Below are positions 25,226 through 33,947 of a stretch of DNA of 64,000 nt, one piece after another. This DNA is from Mycobacterium intracellulare ATCC 13950 (lineage in GTDB: Bacteria > Actinomycetota > Actinomycetes > Mycobacteriales > Mycobacteriaceae), in NCBI RefSeq assembly GCF_000277125.1, contig NC_016946.1, positions 4,154,001 through 4,218,000 of the forward strand, in the 5' to 3' direction. The notes under the pieces are model-generated. The model searched no databases and was not told the DNA's origin. It was given only the letters and a program-made list of their open reading frames with translations. A program made the position numbers and the translations under genes. Each line of letters starts with the position of its first letter. The first letter of the stretch is position 1.

Positions 25226-26149
25226 TCACGCCTGCCCCATGCCGTGACGGCCCGCGGGCTCCGATGTCAGGTTGACCCACTCGCCGGTGAATCCGGCGAT
25301 GACGTCGGGATGCGAGGTGACCACCCAATGGCCACCCTCGATCGGGACGATCCTGCCGCCGTCCGGAATGGAGCCGGTAAACCGTTGCAGGGCGGGCGAT
25401 ACGAAATAATCCCGCCGGGCGACGAGCACCTGCACCGGCACCCGTGTCTGCGGCAACTGCTTCATGGGCACGAAGAACGGCGCCGGCATGTTCGCCCGGT
25501 ACAGGTTGAGGCCGTTGAGGTAGTCGTCGATCGACCGGGTCGCCGCCGCCCGCTGCCGGTCGCTGCCGCGGCTGCGGCCGATACGTTCCACCGCGGCAAA
25601 GACTTTCCCCGTGGCGCGCGAGCGGATTGCCAGCTCCGGCACAACCGGGCACAGGAAGAACCAGATGTACGACGACGCGAGGGCCTGCTTGACGACGTCG
25701 AAGACGGCGCGCGGTGTGCGCGGGGACCGTAGGAACCTGCCGGCATAGTTCAGGTGCGGCCCGGAGATCGACGTGAACGAGGCGACCTTGGCCATCACCG
25801 TATCGTCGGTGACCGCCGCCCAGCCCTGGATCGAACCCCAGTCGTGGGCCAACAGGTGGACCTGGCCAACCCCGAGGCTGTCGATCACCGCGCCGACATC
25901 GGAAACCAGCTGCGGCAGAACATAATCTGTTCGCCGTGCCGGTTTGGAGGAGTCGCCAGACCCGCGCACGTCATACGCCACGACGTTGAACCGGCCGGCG
26001 AGTTCGCCTGCGACACCGTCCCACACGTGGTGGTTGTCCGGATAGCCGTGGATCGCCAGAACGGTGGGCCGCCGTGGGTCGATCTCCGTGTAGGCGTGGA
26101 CGGCCAGCGAAACCCCGTCTGAGGCGATCACTGTGCTGGACTGAGTCAT
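25226..26149 (-). CDS. Alpha/beta hydrolase, epoxide-hydrolase-like
   Basis: A 307-residue alpha/beta hydrolase. HGYP (34-37) forms the oxyanion hole, Asp103 in HDWGS is the nucleophile, and His274 in EGGHWVV completes the site. An Asp nucleophile is the mark of epoxide hydrolases and haloalkane dehalogenases, not of esterases. The N-terminal half resembles the hydrolase part of mycobacterial EphD, but no SDR domain is fused. It is 17 bp after the PF10118 gene and 2 bp before the ferredoxin reductase, within one operon. An epoxide made by the oxygenase pair is a plausible substrate. Confidence 0.88.
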   Translation of the reverse strand: MTQSSTVIASDGVSLAVHAYTEIDPRRPTVLAIHGYPDNHHVWDGVAGELAGRFNVVAYDVRGSGDSSKPARRTDYVLPQLVSDVGAVIDSLGVGQVHLLAHDWGSIQGWAAVTDDTVMAKVASFTSISGPHLNYAGRFLRSPRTPRAVFDVVKQALASSYIWFFLCPVVPELAIRSRATGKVFAAVERIGRSRGSDRQRAAATRSIDDYLNGLNLYRANMPAPFFVPMKQLPQTRVPVQVLVARRDYFVSPALQRFTGSIPDGGRIVPIEGGHWVVTSHPDVIAGFTGEWVNLTSEPAGRHGMGQA

Positions 26150-26166
26150 CCCGAACGCTCCCGTGT

Positions 26167-27084
26167 TCAGTGCGACGCGCGGGCGGCGGGTGAGCGGGCC
26201 AAATAGTCGACCGCGCGACCGACCCCGCCCAGCTGGGACGGATGGAAACTCGGCGTGTAGTAGGCGCCGATGACCCGCAGGAACTGGAATGGCCCGGGCA
26301 CCAAGCCCCTTCGGGCCGCGCGGAAGTAGTCGCGCCAGCGCGGTTTGGTCCCCGGCGGCAGGTACGGGTCGACCGAATACATGAACCGCACGCCGCGGAT
26401 GAACAGCCACAGCAACGCGGGCGTCACGAGCAGCTGGGTGCGCACCTGCCGCCAATACCCGGCGCGCAGGTGCTTCATGGTGTCGAACGCGACGGCCTTG
26501 TGCTCGACCTCCTCGGCGCCGTGCCAGCGCAGCAAGTCCAGCATCACCGGATCGGTGCCCAGGGCATCGTGCTGAGGGGTGTCCAGAATCCATTCGCCCA
26601 GGATCGCGGTGTAGTGCTCGAGCGCCGCCACCATCGAGACCCGTTCGAGCAACCAGCTCTGCCGGCGACGCCGGCTCCAGTGCGGCCGGTCACCGATGAG
26701 TTGGGTGAACAGCCAGCGCATCTGGTCGGTGAACGGCGTGACGTCGATGTCGTTGGCCGCGAAGTGCCCGAGCACCCCCGCGTGCGCCTGGGAGTGCATG
26801 GCCTCCTGGCTGACGAATCCCTGCACATCGCGCCGCAATTGATCGTCTTTGATCAGCGGCAGGGTGTCCTTGAACGCGTCGACGATGAACTCCTCACCCG
26901 CCGGCAACAGCAGATGCAGCACGTTGCAGAAGTGGGTGGTGAAGGGCTCGTTCGGCACGTAGTAGAACGGCAGCGTCGACCAGTCGAAGTCGACGTCACG
27001 CGCCTGCAGGACGATGCGCTCGTGATCGAGCGAGGCGTCATGCGGGCCCGCTGCCATGTCATCGACGGTGAACATCGTCGCCAT
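26167..27084 (-). CDS. PF10118 metal-dependent hydrolase-like (ferritin-like diiron) protein
   Basis: A 305-residue PF10118 protein and paralogue of the one at 21049-21963. The metal motifs are E94-A-M-H97 (SQEAMHSQAH) and E192-V-E-H195 (AEEVEHKAVAF), again consistent with a helical diiron site. The family is called hydrolase by annotation only. Here it sits between a FAAL-ACP-reductase gene (12 bp upstream) and a hydrolase/ferredoxin reductase pair. This suggests an oxygenase acting on the acyl chain with electrons from that reductase. GGAAAGGGG precedes the ATG. Confidence 0.85.
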   Translation of the reverse strand: MATMFTVDDMAAGPHDASLDHERIVLQARDVDFDWSTLPFYYVPNEPFTTHFCNVLHLLLPAGEEFIVDAFKDTLPLIKDDQLRRDVQGFVSQEAMHSQAHAGVLGHFAANDIDVTPFTDQMRWLFTQLIGDRPHWSRRRRQSWLLERVSMVAALEHYTAILGEWILDTPQHDALGTDPVMLDLLRWHGAEEVEHKAVAFDTMKHLRAGYWRQVRTQLLVTPALLWLFIRGVRFMYSVDPYLPPGTKPRWRDYFRAARRGLVPGPFQFLRVIGAYYTPSFHPSQLGGVGRAVDYLARSPAARASH

Positions 27085-27096
27085 CCCCTTTCCGTG

Positions 27097-30000
27097 CTAG
27101 GCGCTGCGCTGGGCCTCGTCCTCTACTTCAGTGATCAGACGCTCGCTGCGCAAGAACCGGACGAGGTGATCGACCGTCTCGGTGAGCGCCGGCTCGCGCA
27201 GGCGGACCGTGGCCAGCCCCCGCCGGTGACGGTACTGGGTGTTGTCGTAGCGCTTGTCGCGCATCGCCGCGATCTTGCCCGCCGACCGGGTGAGGAAGTC
27301 GACCAGCGGATACATCTGGTCGTTCGGCGTGCACCGACGGTCCAGCTGCTCGGCGAACGATTCGATGTCGTGGTACTCAAAGCGGTACCCGTAGCGCTCG
27401 GTCAAGATCCGGGTGATGTCGGTCAGGTTGTAGTAGTCGTCGGCCGTTAAGTTGAAGACACTGCCCGACTCGGCTGGGAGGTCCATCAGCGCGACGATGT
27501 GATCCGCGATGAGGTCCGCCGGCAGCAGGCTGATCTGGTTGAGCGCGTTGACGGCCAGACCGTGCTCGATCATGAATGCCGTGAGGCGCACCAGGATGTC
27601 GTCCTGGCTGCCGAAGCCCGCCCGGGTCGGAGAGATCAGCGACGGCCGGTAGATGCGGACGTCGAGGCCCTTCCGCTGCGCGGCCAGCGCCAGCTGCTCG
27701 CCGACCCACTTGGTTTGCGAGTAGCCGAAGTCCAGCCCGGCCATCTTCTCGTTCGCGTCCCACTCCCCGACCACCGGTTCGGTGCTCCAGCCGTAGATGA
27801 ACGTGCTCGAGACCAGGTGGAAAGTCTTGCGGTGGGCGGTCATCGCCAGTCGCAACAGCTCGCGGGTGCCCTCCACGTTCGCGGGCCGCAGGGCGTCGTA
27901 GGTCCGCACGTAGTTGACCAGCGCGCCGTTGTGCACGACGGCGTCGACGTCCTCGGCGAGTTGCTGGAAGGCCGCCTCCCCGATGCCCAGCGCGGGCTCG
28001 GCGAGATCGCCACAGATCACCCGCACCCGCGCCCGGACCTCCGCCTCGAGCGCCGGCGTCCAGAGCTGGGCGCGGCGCAGCGACGCGACGATACGGTCCA
28101 AACCGTGCGCGGCGTCGGTGGCCCGCACCAGCGCGTGCACGTTGTACGACGTCCGGCTGAGCAGGCTGCCCACCAGGAACGGCCCCAAAAACCCGGTCGC
28201 GCCGGTCAGCAGGATGTCGGTGGGCGCACCCGCTCGCGCGGGCGCGAGCTCGGGCAGCGGCAGGGCGGCGTCGGCACGCATCTGCGCGGTCTCGTAGGCC
28301 TCGTAGTCGGCCGAGATCTGATCCAGCGCCCGGCGCAGGGCGTCCAGCGGCTGGCCGGATCCCTCGCCGAATTGGCGCATCAGCCCGAAGAATTCGGCCA
28401 CCGTCAGCCGCTGCAGCAGGCGCGTGTTGACCTCGTCGGCGAGCTCGCCCGCGCCGTGCTCCTCGAGCACGGCCTGCAGGTCGGTGCGGAGTTCGGCCAG
28501 CGCCAGCGAATCGATGCCGAGGTCGGCGAACGAGCAGTCCTCGTCGCCGGTGAGGTCGTAGCTCTCGATGAGATTGCGGAAGCGCTCCAGCGGGCCCGCA
28601 CCGACCTCCACGGCGTCGCGGGTCCGGGTGGCCGCCGGGTTGACCCAACTCGTGAACGCGGGCAGCGTGCCGTCCAGCCACAGCTGGCGGGTCCGCGCGC
28701 GCCGGATCTTGCCCGAGGTCGTCTTGGGGATGCTGCGTGGCGGCGCGAACACGATGGTGTGCGGATCGATGTGGCAGTGCCGCCGGATCGCGCGGGCCAG
28801 GGCCTTCGCGTCGGGCAGGTTGTGCTCGTCTCGCACCTCGGCGACCACGACCAGCGCCTCCTGCTCGTCGCGCTCGACCGACAGCGCGGCGACGCACCCG
28901 CTGCGGACCTGGCCGGCGGAGCGTTCGACGACGGCTTCGACGTCGGAGGGGTAGCAGTTGACGCCGCGCACGATGATCAGGTCCTTGCTGCGGCCGCAGA
29001 CGAACAGCTCACCCTCGTAGAGGAAGCCGAGATCGCCGGTCCGCAGATAGGTGTGGTGGTCATCGCCGGCGATGCGGGCCCCGAACATCTCCGCGGTGAG
29101 CTCCGGGCGGTTCCAGTAGCCGCCGCCCTTGGAGGGCCCGTCCAGCCAGACTTCGCCGACCCGGCCCTCGCCCAGCGCCGTTCGCGATTCGGGATCGACG
29201 ATGCGAACCAGGGTTTCGTCGATGGGCTTGCCGCAACTGACCAACGGGACCTGGTTGCTGTTCTCCGGCAACGCCTTTTCGACCCGCGCGACATTCTTTT
29301 CCAGCCCGCGCTTGTTCACCGTGATGGTCTGGCGCCCCCGGATCGAGACGATCAGGGTGGACTCGGCCATGCCGTAGGCGCCGGTCAGCGCCTCGGGCCG
29401 CAGGCCGTAGTCGGCGAACCGCTTCCGGAATTGGTCGAAGGTGTTGGCCCGCAACGGTTCTGCCCCCACGACGATGCACTCGAGGCTGCTCAGGTCGACA
29501 CCGGCCAGCTCGGACGCGGGCAGCTTGTCTTCACGCAGGCAGTATTCGAGCGCGAAGTTCGGTCCCGGCGTGTGCGTGGCGCGCACGTCGCTGATCAGTC
29601 GAAGCCAGGACGAGGGCCGCGCGAGGAAGTCCAGCGGCGACATCGCATGGGTGGACCCGCCCAGCAGCAGGATGAACATGTAGGCCGAGATCAGGCCCAT
29701 GTCGTGATGCTGCGGAAGCCACGAGGCCAGGACCACGTCGCCGGTGAAGGCGGACCCGTTGGCAATCACGTTGGCGTGGCTGACGATGACGCCCTTGGGG
29801 TCGTTCGTCGAGCCCGAGGTGTATTGCAGGAAGAGCACGTCCCCCGGCGTGTCCGCCACCGGGGCGCCGCCGAATTCCTGGGCGCCGTCGGTGGCGAACC
29901 AGGGCAGCTCCGGCAGTGCGGCGTCGGACCACGCCTGCCCACCGTGGCGCTGGCCGAGCAGCAGCCGGAAGTCGTACTCGAACTGCTTCGTCGACAGCAC

Positions 30001-30345
30001 GGCCTTGGCGCCGCAATCCCGCGCGATGAAACTGAGCTTGGCCAGCCCGGACTCGAACGACATGGGCAGCGGTGGGCTGACGGGGACGGCGATCACCCCG
30101 ATTCGGGCGCAGGCATACAGCGCCGCGATCATCTCCAGGCCGGGGGGGTAGACGAGCAACGCGCGCTCGCCCGCTTTGAGGCCGGCCTCTTTGGACAGGT
30201 AGGCGGCCAGTTCGCGGGTGCGGTCGGCGAAGCTCTGATAGGTGTAGTGCTCGAGTTCGCGCCCGTCGACGTCGACGAAGCGGAAGAGAGTCTGGTCCGG
30301 CTTCAGCGCTTCCCACTTGTGCAGGTAATCGATCAGCGTCTCCAT
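27097..30345 (-). CDS. FAAL-like adenylation / ACP / thioester reductase fusion
   Basis: A 1082-residue three-domain protein. The adenylation domain (1-560) has YTSGST (175-180), WLPQHHDMGL (209-218, typical of fatty acyl-AMP ligases), TGAYGMAEST, YLRTGDLG and the catalytic Lys546. An acyl carrier domain (about 585-660) has the phosphopantetheine Ser613 in LGIDSLAL. A C-terminal NAD(P)-dependent thioester reductase (about 708-1082) has GATGFLG (715-721) and YSQTK (875-879). It should activate a fatty or aryl acid, load it on its own carrier and release it as aldehyde or alcohol. It heads a four-gene operon and no PKS or NRPS is near. Confidence 0.92.
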   Translation of the reverse strand: METLIDYLHKWEALKPDQTLFRFVDVDGRELEHYTYQSFADRTRELAAYLSKEAGLKAGERALLVYPPGLEMIAALYACARIGVIAVPVSPPLPMSFESGLAKLSFIARDCGAKAVLSTKQFEYDFRLLLGQRHGGQAWSDAALPELPWFATDGAQEFGGAPVADTPGDVLFLQYTSGSTNDPKGVIVSHANVIANGSAFTGDVVLASWLPQHHDMGLISAYMFILLLGGSTHAMSPLDFLARPSSWLRLISDVRATHTPGPNFALEYCLREDKLPASELAGVDLSSLECIVVGAEPLRANTFDQFRKRFADYGLRPEALTGAYGMAESTLIVSIRGRQTITVNKRGLEKNVARVEKALPENSNQVPLVSCGKPIDETLVRIVDPESRTALGEGRVGEVWLDGPSKGGGYWNRPELTAEMFGARIAGDDHHTYLRTGDLGFLYEGELFVCGRSKDLIIVRGVNCYPSDVEAVVERSAGQVRSGCVAALSVERDEQEALVVVAEVRDEHNLPDAKALARAIRRHCHIDPHTIVFAPPRSIPKTTSGKIRRARTRQLWLDGTLPAFTSWVNPAATRTRDAVEVGAGPLERFRNLIESYDLTGDEDCSFADLGIDSLALAELRTDLQAVLEEHGAGELADEVNTRLLQRLTVAEFFGLMRQFGEGSGQPLDALRRALDQISADYEAYETAQMRADAALPLPELAPARAGAPTDILLTGATGFLGPFLVGSLLSRTSYNVHALVRATDAAHGLDRIVASLRRAQLWTPALEAEVRARVRVICGDLAEPALGIGEAAFQQLAEDVDAVVHNGALVNYVRTYDALRPANVEGTRELLRLAMTAHRKTFHLVSSTFIYGWSTEPVVGEWDANEKMAGLDFGYSQTKWVGEQLALAAQRKGLDVRIYRPSLISPTRAGFGSQDDILVRLTAFMIEHGLAVNALNQISLLPADLIADHIVALMDLPAESGSVFNLTADDYYNLTDITRILTERYGYRFEYHDIESFAEQLDRRCTPNDQMYPLVDFLTRSAGKIAAMRDKRYDNTQYRHRRGLATVRLREPALTETVDHLVRFLRSERLITEVEDEAQRSA

Positions 30346-30782
30346 CTTTGGAGCGACCCCCCTTCCAGGTTTGGGCTGAGCCCGGGAACGACTTCCGTCA
30401 TGAATATAAAACCAATGTAACCCTGACGCCCGGTGAAGAGCAAAACATCCAGCAGCATTAATGGGCTATGCACAACACATTCACAGCTTCGACTTAAGCG
30501 GCGAATTCAATTGCATAAATCCTGATCTGTGTCGATACGGACTTCAGTATCTCAGTGGCTGTTGAGCAGGGATTATGCTCGATGTTGCTCCTCAAATACT
30601 GACGTACGGATGTACTAATCCACGCAATTCATATGTCCCTCGCCGCCCGCAATAATAACCCTGCCACCCGCGTCGCCTTATGGTCAAACCGCTGAGCCAG
30701 AAAAGATTTCTAGATTCCGATTTTGCCGGCGTTTTGTGCCCAGGCGCCGGAAGTGGATTGCGGAACTAGAAAGTGACAGGCG
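30346..30782. promoter_or_regulatory. AT-rich 437-bp leader upstream of the FAAL operon
   Basis: No gene is visible. The stretch is clearly richer in A and T than its surroundings (for example the run from 30480 to 30740). It contains an inverted repeat, GAGCA-N7-TGCTC (30564-30580), followed by TTGCTCCTCAA. It separates the stops/starts of the FAAL operon and the leftward lipid-kinase gene. Such stretches in mycobacteria are often bound by Lsr2 and hold distal promoters, which is an inference here. Confidence 0.5.
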
Positions 30783-31814
30783 TCACGGCGCGGGCGCGCT
30801 GTGCGCCCGGGCGATGGTGGACGGTGCGACCTGCGCGATGCGGATCCGCGGTCCCGCCCGGGCCACGAGCTTCACGATGCCCAGGAAGCGCTCCCCGTCG
30901 ATGATGGGTGACAGCGGCTCGTCCTCGGCCTCGATGATCATCTCGTGGCCGTTGACATCACGCAGCCCCTTGCCGCGGAGCATGCCGTTGGTCAGCGCCG
31001 TGGGAAGCTGCGCCACGATCCGCGACGGCCGCAGGTATCCGGCCTGAAAGTGCAGCGCACCCGGCTCGGAAGCTTTGGGGAACAACCGCAGCGGGCCGCC
31101 GATGCGCAGATCGATCGCGCCGGCGTGCAGCAGGCTGTGCGTGCGCGACGGGACCTCCTCGCCGTCGATGACCACGTGAGCACTCGTGGGGGTGAACAGG
31201 ATCGAGGCGTAGTTCGGCGTCTTGACCCGACTCGGGGCGATTTTGGACGTGATGTAGTCGCCGAAGCTGCGGGCGATCACCCGCGCGACGGCGAGCCGAC
31301 CGTGATCGGGGGCGTCGTAATACCGGTCGTAGAAGCGGTTCCCGACCCCGCCCGCGGCCAGCCCGAAGCAGAGGCGATGAAACGCCGCGCCGTCGGCGGT
31401 TTCGCCGTCGAGCACCAGCGTGTCGAGCCACATCTCGGGCGGAGGCTGATCGGCCTCGGCGGCGGCGACCAATGCGCGGATGATCGTCTCCGGCCGGCCG
31501 CGGACCCGGGCCTTGCGGGCCACCGCGTTCACGCTGCCCCCGTTGGACGGGACGAACGCCGGCCAACTTTCCGGGTCGCCGATGCATCGCTCGGTTTCGT
31601 TGATCAACCAGTGCAGCGCGCCGTCGCCACCGTCGCCGACCAGGTGGGTGACCCGGGGACCGATCTGCGCGATGGTGTCGCGGAGATCGTCGATTGATGC
31701 GGTCTCATGCACCTCGCCCCAGGGACCGACGAGGCGACGCAGTTCGTCGATGCGCTCGCGGGGCGCGGCACGATTCTTCCGCGCTTTCGGATTGACGATG
31801 ACGCCTAGAAACAT
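30783..31814 (-). CDS. Diacylglycerol kinase / YegS-like lipid kinase family protein
   Basis: A 343-residue protein of the diacylglycerol/sphingosine kinase catalytic fold. The N-terminus VIVNPKARKNR (5-15) is the nucleotide loop, LVGDGGDGALHWLIN matches the GGDGT-type motif (with GGDGA), and FVPSNGGSVNAVARKA corresponds to the PxGTxND loop in altered form. Both signature loops deviate from the consensus, so activity is likely but not certain. The ATG has GGGGGACC upstream. It is divergent from an SDR gene. Confidence 0.75.
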   Translation of the reverse strand: MFLGVIVNPKARKNRAAPRERIDELRRLVGPWGEVHETASIDDLRDTIAQIGPRVTHLVGDGGDGALHWLINETERCIGDPESWPAFVPSNGGSVNAVARKARVRGRPETIIRALVAAAEADQPPPEMWLDTLVLDGETADGAAFHRLCFGLAAGGVGNRFYDRYYDAPDHGRLAVARVIARSFGDYITSKIAPSRVKTPNYASILFTPTSAHVVIDGEEVPSRTHSLLHAGAIDLRIGGPLRLFPKASEPGALHFQAGYLRPSRIVAQLPTALTNGMLRGKGLRDVNGHEMIIEAEDEPLSPIIDGERFLGIVKLVARAGPRIRIAQVAPSTIARAHSAPAP

Positions 31815-31987
31815 CCGGCGGTCCCCCACGCGTACCTGACAAAACACCGCTGTCGTGCTACCCGCGCCGGTGGGATGTCGCTGGTCATCCCAGGCACGAT
31901 ACCTGCGAGCGCCGCCGGACGAGCAATGCGTCCTCACCGCCACCGCGCGGCCGCTCGGCCCAGCGGCGCGCTCGGCAGGCGCGTCGT

Positions 31988-31993
31988 TAGGGT
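31988..31993 (+). promoter_or_regulatory. Predicted -10 element (TAGGGT), leaderless start
   Basis: TAGGGT followed by seven bases and the ATG at 32001 fits a leaderless transcript. It supports that start against an in-frame ATG at 31875. Confidence 0.55.
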
Positions 31994-32000
31994 GTCTGCC

Positions 32001-32876
32001 ATGGCCGATTGGACCGCAGCCCGGCTGCCCTCGTTCGCCGGACGGACCATCATCATCACCGGCGCCAACGCCGGGCTGGGTGAGATCACCGCCCGCGAGT
32101 TGGTCCGGGTCGGTGGCCACGTCATCCTGGCCGTCCGCAACACCGACAAGGGGCACGCCGCCGCCGCCCGCATGGCCGGCCCCGGTCGGGCCGAGGTGCG
32201 CCAGCTCGATCTGCAGGACCTGTCGTCGGTGCGGCGCTTCGCCGAGGGCATCGACACCGTCGACGTCCTGGTCAACAACGCCGGCATCATGGCCACCAAA
32301 CACGCGGTGACCGTCGACGGCTTCGAGGGTCAGATCGGCACCAACCACCTCGGCCACTTCGCCCTGACCAACCTGCTGCTGCCCAAGCTGACCGACCGCG
32401 TGGTGACGGTGTCCTCGCTGATGCACCACTTCGGCTATATCAGCCTCAAGGACTTGAACTTTCAGTCGCGGCCCTATTCGGCCTGGCTGTCCTACAGCCA
32501 GTCGAAGCTGGCCAATCTGCTGTTCACCAGCGAGCTGCAGCGGCGTTTGGACGGCGTCGGCGCGTCGCTGCGCGCCCTGGCCGCCCACCCGGGCTGGTCG
32601 CACACGAACCTGCAGGGCAACTCCGGCCGCAAACTGGGCGACGCGGCGGTCCTGGCGGTCGACCGCATCGTGTCGACCGACGCGGATTTCGGCGCCCGCC
32701 AGACGTTGTACGCGGTGTCGCAGGATTTGCCGGGCAACACTTTCGTCGGCCCGCGGTTCGGGCTGTACGGTCGCACCCAACCGACGTGGCGCAACTGGCC
32801 GGCCAAGCGCGCGGGCACCGCCGCCGCGCTCTGGGAACTGTCCGAGCGGCTCACCGGAACCGCATTCCCGCTCTGA
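32001..32876 (+). CDS. SDR family oxidoreductase (retinol-dehydrogenase-like)
   Basis: A 291-residue SDR with GANAGLG (21-27), NNAG (92-95), a Ser in VSSL (138-139) and Tyr165-x3-Lys169 (YSQSK). The overall pattern (NHLGHFALTNLLLPKL, HPGWSHTNLQ) is that of the retinol dehydrogenase/protochlorophyllide-reductase-like group common in mycobacteria. It probably reduces or oxidises a lipophilic carbonyl with NADP. The start is set by the leaderless promoter. Confidence 0.9.
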   Translation: MADWTAARLPSFAGRTIIITGANAGLGEITARELVRVGGHVILAVRNTDKGHAAAARMAGPGRAEVRQLDLQDLSSVRRFAEGIDTVDVLVNNAGIMATKHAVTVDGFEGQIGTNHLGHFALTNLLLPKLTDRVVTVSSLMHHFGYISLKDLNFQSRPYSAWLSYSQSKLANLLFTSELQRRLDGVGASLRALAAHPGWSHTNLQGNSGRKLGDAAVLAVDRIVSTDADFGARQTLYAVSQDLPGNTFVGPRFGLYGRTQPTWRNWPAKRAGTAAALWELSERLTGTAFPL

Positions 32877-32979
32877 GCGGGCCGCGTCTGTGCGGCCCGG
32901 CAACCGCGAGGCGCGCCGGTCGGGGCCGCGATTAAATTAGTAGTTCGAGCACAAGCCAGCTGGGTGAGGAGGTTATGCC

Positions 32980-33897
32980 ATGTCCGACGTGCATCTGGCG
33001 GCCATTCTCGCCCTGTGTGCCGCGCTGGCATCCGCGATCGGCAACGTCGTGCGTCAGCGGTCCGCGCAGGAGGTCACCGACAGGCGGGTGGGCCACCTGA
33101 CGTTGTTCGGCATGTTGCTGCGCGACACCCGGTGGTGGCTGGGCGGTTTGGGCGACATCGGCAGTTACGTGCTGCTGGCCGCCGCCCTCGACAAGGGCTC
33201 GGTGTTGCTGGTGATGTCGCTGCAGGTGACGGCGCTGCTGTTCGCGCTGCCGATTTACGCGCGGATGAGCCATCACCCGATCACGCGCCGGGAGTGGACC
33301 TGGGCGCTGCTGCTGGCGGTCGCGCTGGCGGTGCTCATCGCGATCGGAGACCCGACCGGCGGTCAGCAGCGGGCGCCGCTGCAGACGTGGCTCGTGGTGG
33401 CCGCGGTGATCGGCCCGCTGTTGCTGCTGGGCTTGTTGGGCGCCCGCATCTGGGTGGATCGTCCCGTCGCGGCGCTGCTGCTTGCGGCGGTGGCCGGCTC
33501 GCTGCTGGCGGTGTTCGCGGTCCTGATGAAGGGCGTCGTCGACATCCTCGAGCGCCATCCGGGCCAGGTGTGGCAATCCTTCGAGCTCTATGCCCTGGTG
33601 GGCTGCGGGGTGGCCGGGATGATCTATCACCAATCGGCGTATCGGGCCGGCGCGCTCACCGCGTCGCTGCCGACGATCATCGTGGCGAAGCCCGTGGTGG
33701 GCGGGATCCTCGGAATCGTCGTGCTCGGCGAGACGCTTGCGGCCGGCGGCTGGGAGTGGTTTGTCCTGGCGGTGACGGCGGTGGTGGTGATCGTCGCGAC
33801 GGTGGGCCTGGCGCGCGGTGAGGCGGCCACGGTGTCGGCCGGCGCGGGGCGCGACGTGAAATCCAATGAGCGGCCGACCGCCGCCACCCAAGCGTGA
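32980..33897 (+). CDS. DMT superfamily permease
   Basis: A 305-residue integral membrane protein with about nine or ten hydrophobic helices in two internally similar halves, the EamA/DMT transporter layout. Conserved spots include a GSVLLVMSLQV stretch in the first half and TASLPTIIVAKPVVGGILGI in the second. It likely exports or exchanges a small metabolite across the plasma membrane; the substrate is unknown. GAGGAGG precedes the ATG. It is convergent with the first MceA-type gene. Confidence 0.85.
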   Translation: MSDVHLAAILALCAALASAIGNVVRQRSAQEVTDRRVGHLTLFGMLLRDTRWWLGGLGDIGSYVLLAAALDKGSVLLVMSLQVTALLFALPIYARMSHHPITRREWTWALLLAVALAVLIAIGDPTGGQQRAPLQTWLVVAAVIGPLLLLGLLGARIWVDRPVAALLLAAVAGSLLAVFAVLMKGVVDILERHPGQVWQSFELYALVGCGVAGMIYHQSAYRAGALTASLPTIIVAKPVVGGILGIVVLGETLAAGGWEWFVLAVTAVVVIVATVGLARGEAATVSAGAGRDVKSNERPTAATQA

Positions 33898-33947
33898 GCG
33901 GGCCGGAGCGGGACGCGAATCACCGCCTCTAGCAAGCTTTTCGGCTG

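Noticed and set aside
25226..26149. Serine esterase or lipase
   Set aside because: The nucleophile elbow is HDWGS with Asp, not GxSxG, which indicates the epoxide hydrolase/dehalogenase branch.
27499..30420. A 973-codon open frame on the plus strand
   Set aside because: It is the reverse shadow of the FAAL-ACP-reductase gene, whose catalytic motifs are all intact on the other strand.
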